From contig OZ245030.1 of the NCBI GenBank assembly GCA_965223985.1, positions 2,480,001-2,544,000 of the forward strand: DNA of 64,000 nucleotides. The letters are read 5' to 3'. This document shows positions 62,948 through 64,000 of this stretch, piece after piece. The notes below the pieces were generated by a model that was not told the DNA's origin, searched no databases, and saw nothing but the letters and a program-made list of their open reading frames with translations. Positions within the stretch are counted from its first letter, which is position 1. Every line of letters begins with the position of its first letter. A program made the position numbers and the translations under genes. This DNA is from JAPPKS01 sp963667895 (GTDB lineage: Bacteria > Poribacteria > WGA-4E > PCPOR2b).

Positions 62948-63463
62948 TTACTGTCGATAGCCATTCTTGTCCCAAGTGCTCACCATACCGTCGCCGTATT
63001 CGTTGATACCCATGACCGATTCGCCTTCGCCTTCGCCCTTTACTTGGACAACCCCGCCATCTTCAACGATACCGAGCGACGCCCTCGATTTCCCATCTGT
63101 GCCGTAGGCGCAGACATTCCCGCCATGTTCATGAGCCGAAAGAATCACCATTACTTTCCTATTCTTGCCATAAATGCCTAGGCCTCCGCCGGTCAATTCA
63201 GACCCAGAAAGAAGTGCCTTTAATGCTCCATCTTTGTCAAAGACCTTGACACCACCGGAAAATCGATCGCCTTCAACCGACACCACCGAATTGCCTTCCG
63301 TATCAACGACCCTCAACTTGGTGCACTCTATTTCTCCGAACTTATCTCTTTGCGCCGTGACCGAAGACAGCATCCCAATCGCAAACAGCATCCCGATGAT
63401 AGCTATCATCCCACCAAAACCCATATAGACCAACTTAACCTTCAAATCTTTGCCGCTAAACAT
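62948..63463 (-). CDS. Anchored glycine-rich beta-repeat protein 2
   Basis: A 171-residue paralogue with AAGGAGGG site. It shares SSVTAQRDKFGEIECTKLRV and a C-terminal NEYGDGMVSTWDKNGY with the previous entry, while the anchor residues differ (MFSGKDLKVKLVYMGFGGMI). The central repeats again alternate Gly-Gly turns with short strands (GGGLGIYGKNRKVMVILSAH). Likely a membrane-anchored beta-solenoid; function unknown. The three genes appear to form one transcript from 63463 down to 61634. Confidence 0.65.
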   Translation of the reverse strand: MFSGKDLKVKLVYMGFGGMIAIIGMLFAIGMLSSVTAQRDKFGEIECTKLRVVDTEGNSVVSVEGDRFSGGVKVFDKDGALKALLSGSELTGGGLGIYGKNRKVMVILSAHEHGGNVCAYGTDGKSRASLGIVEDGGVVQVKGEGEGESVMGINEYGDGMVSTWDKNGYRQ

Positions 63464-63483
63464 TGTGATGCCCTCCTTGTAGT

Positions 63484-63547
63484 TAGTGACCAGTTGCCAG
63501 TGCCCTGTATTTTACTGACCACTAGTCACTGGCTACTGGGCACTGTA
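63484..63547. repeat. CAGTG/CACTG intergenic repeat block
   Basis: GACCAGTTGCCAGTGCCC faces ACTAGTCACTGGCTACTGGG, with CAGTGCCC and GGGCACTG pairing. It is related to the block at 59346-59406. Confidence 0.45.
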
Positions 63548-63585
63548 TCAATCCTATCACAGCTAGGTTGATTTTCTCCAAAGCG

Positions 63586-64000
63586 TCAACTGGATTCTGA
63601 AATTGTCTTGGCATCCGCGAGGGAGAATGGCTTTGCAGCTCTGCCGCCTTTTGGAAGCCCAAGCGGCAGATGGACATTTAGGAGGAATGGGCGTCCTTCT
63701 CCCTCGACTACTTCCAGTCCATGGGCAATCGCTTCGCGAAGACGAGATTCATCCTGTACGTGCATACCGTCTATTCCAAATCCGTCCGCAAGTTTCACCG
63801 GATCAGCCCCATCCAAAACTACGCCGGCATATTCGCCGGTCCGCTGCATAGTGGTTCCATCCGTTTTCGAAAAGAGGTTAGCGACAACGCCATAGGATTG
63901 GTTGTTCGGTATAATGTAGAGGACAGGAATACCGTGATGCGCTGCTGTCCATATCCCTGAATCCGCATAGAACATCGATCCATCTCCGACCAACCCAACA
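63586..64000 (-). CDS. ThDP-dependent enzyme, C-terminal part (runs off the window)
   Basis: The frame is open to the right edge, so only the C-terminal 138 codons are seen. VGLVGDGSMFYADSGIWTAA is the ThDP/metal site of the PP domain; IPNNQSYGVV contains its second half (GDG...N spacing). It ends with PLGLPKGGRAAKPFSLADA. It belongs to the benzoylformate decarboxylase / acetolactate synthase superfamily. Whether it is similar to the gene at 45045-46679 in full cannot be judged. Confidence 0.75.
   Translation of the reverse strand, partial: VGLVGDGSMFYADSGIWTAAHHGIPVLYIIPNNQSYGVVANLFSKTDGTTMQRTGEYAGVVLDGADPVKLADGFGIDGMHVQDESRLREAIAHGLEVVEGEGRPFLLNVHLPLGLPKGGRAAKPFSLADAKTISESS

Overview
The window looks like chromosomal DNA of an uncultured diderm bacterium. 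Genes for outer-membrane and LPS assembly are present: a KdsC-KdsA fusion, SurA, other parvulin-type isomerases and LptD. They sit among Mfd, RecX, TrxB, ECF sigma factors, Gfo/Idh and SDR dehydrogenases, ThuA, DUF1611, LamG, CARDB and beta-propeller proteins. This mix, with moderate GC and many small palindromic repeats, resembles Candidatus Poribacteria. That assignment is inference from remembered family content, not a search result. No tRNA, rRNA or CRISPR was recognised.

Region 1 (1-16.8 kb) is an accessory island. Its core is an array on the minus strand of five two-gene modules. Each module encodes a secreted protein of about 235 residues with an OB/NTR-like strand pattern ('B'), followed with tight translational coupling by a secreted matrixin-type zinc metalloprotease ('A'). 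An ECF sigma factor gene heads the array. Module 1 has its B gene split by an IS5-like element with an A_AAA_AAC frameshift site. Module 5 has an in-frame TGA in its A gene. Module 2 has Asp in place of the third zinc ligand. Modules 3 and 4 share a 109-bp identical block that suggests gene conversion. Relics of a sixth A gene and a further B gene survive. Between modules 1 and 2 lies a minus-strand cassette resembling a lysis module: a 47-residue zinc ribbon, a holin-like protein, an unknown protein, a TolB-like lipoprotein and a GH108 muramidase broken by TGA. A second ECF sigma factor with its own zinc-binding anti-sigma factor is divergent from the first.

Region 2 (17-31 kb) holds mixed metabolic genes: two methyltransferases, a thioredoxin reductase, a PaaK/CapK-like adenylate-forming enzyme, a DUF1326-like secreted protein, a DegP-like protease with TPR repeats, a Gfo/Idh oxidoreductase, an SDR and a large membrane protein.

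Region 3 (31-44.7 kb) runs DUF3108 protein, Mfd, two lipoprotein or secreted parvulins, SurA, then an LptD homologue with parvulin domains inserted between its OstA domain and its barrel. ThuA-like and RecX genes follow. The gene order suggests an outer-membrane biogenesis cluster.

Region 4 (45-64 kb) holds a ThDP enzyme, an HTH-metallo-beta-lactamase fusion, an FmdB zinc ribbon with a KSSDT repeat tail, a CDF cation exporter, an aldo/keto reductase, an ABC-2 permease, a beta-propeller protein, a CARDB/cyclase-fold protein, the KdsC-KdsA fusion, DUF1611, DUF805, a repeat-rich orphan, three genes sharing an N-terminal anchor, and the 3' end of a second ThDP enzyme that runs off the window.
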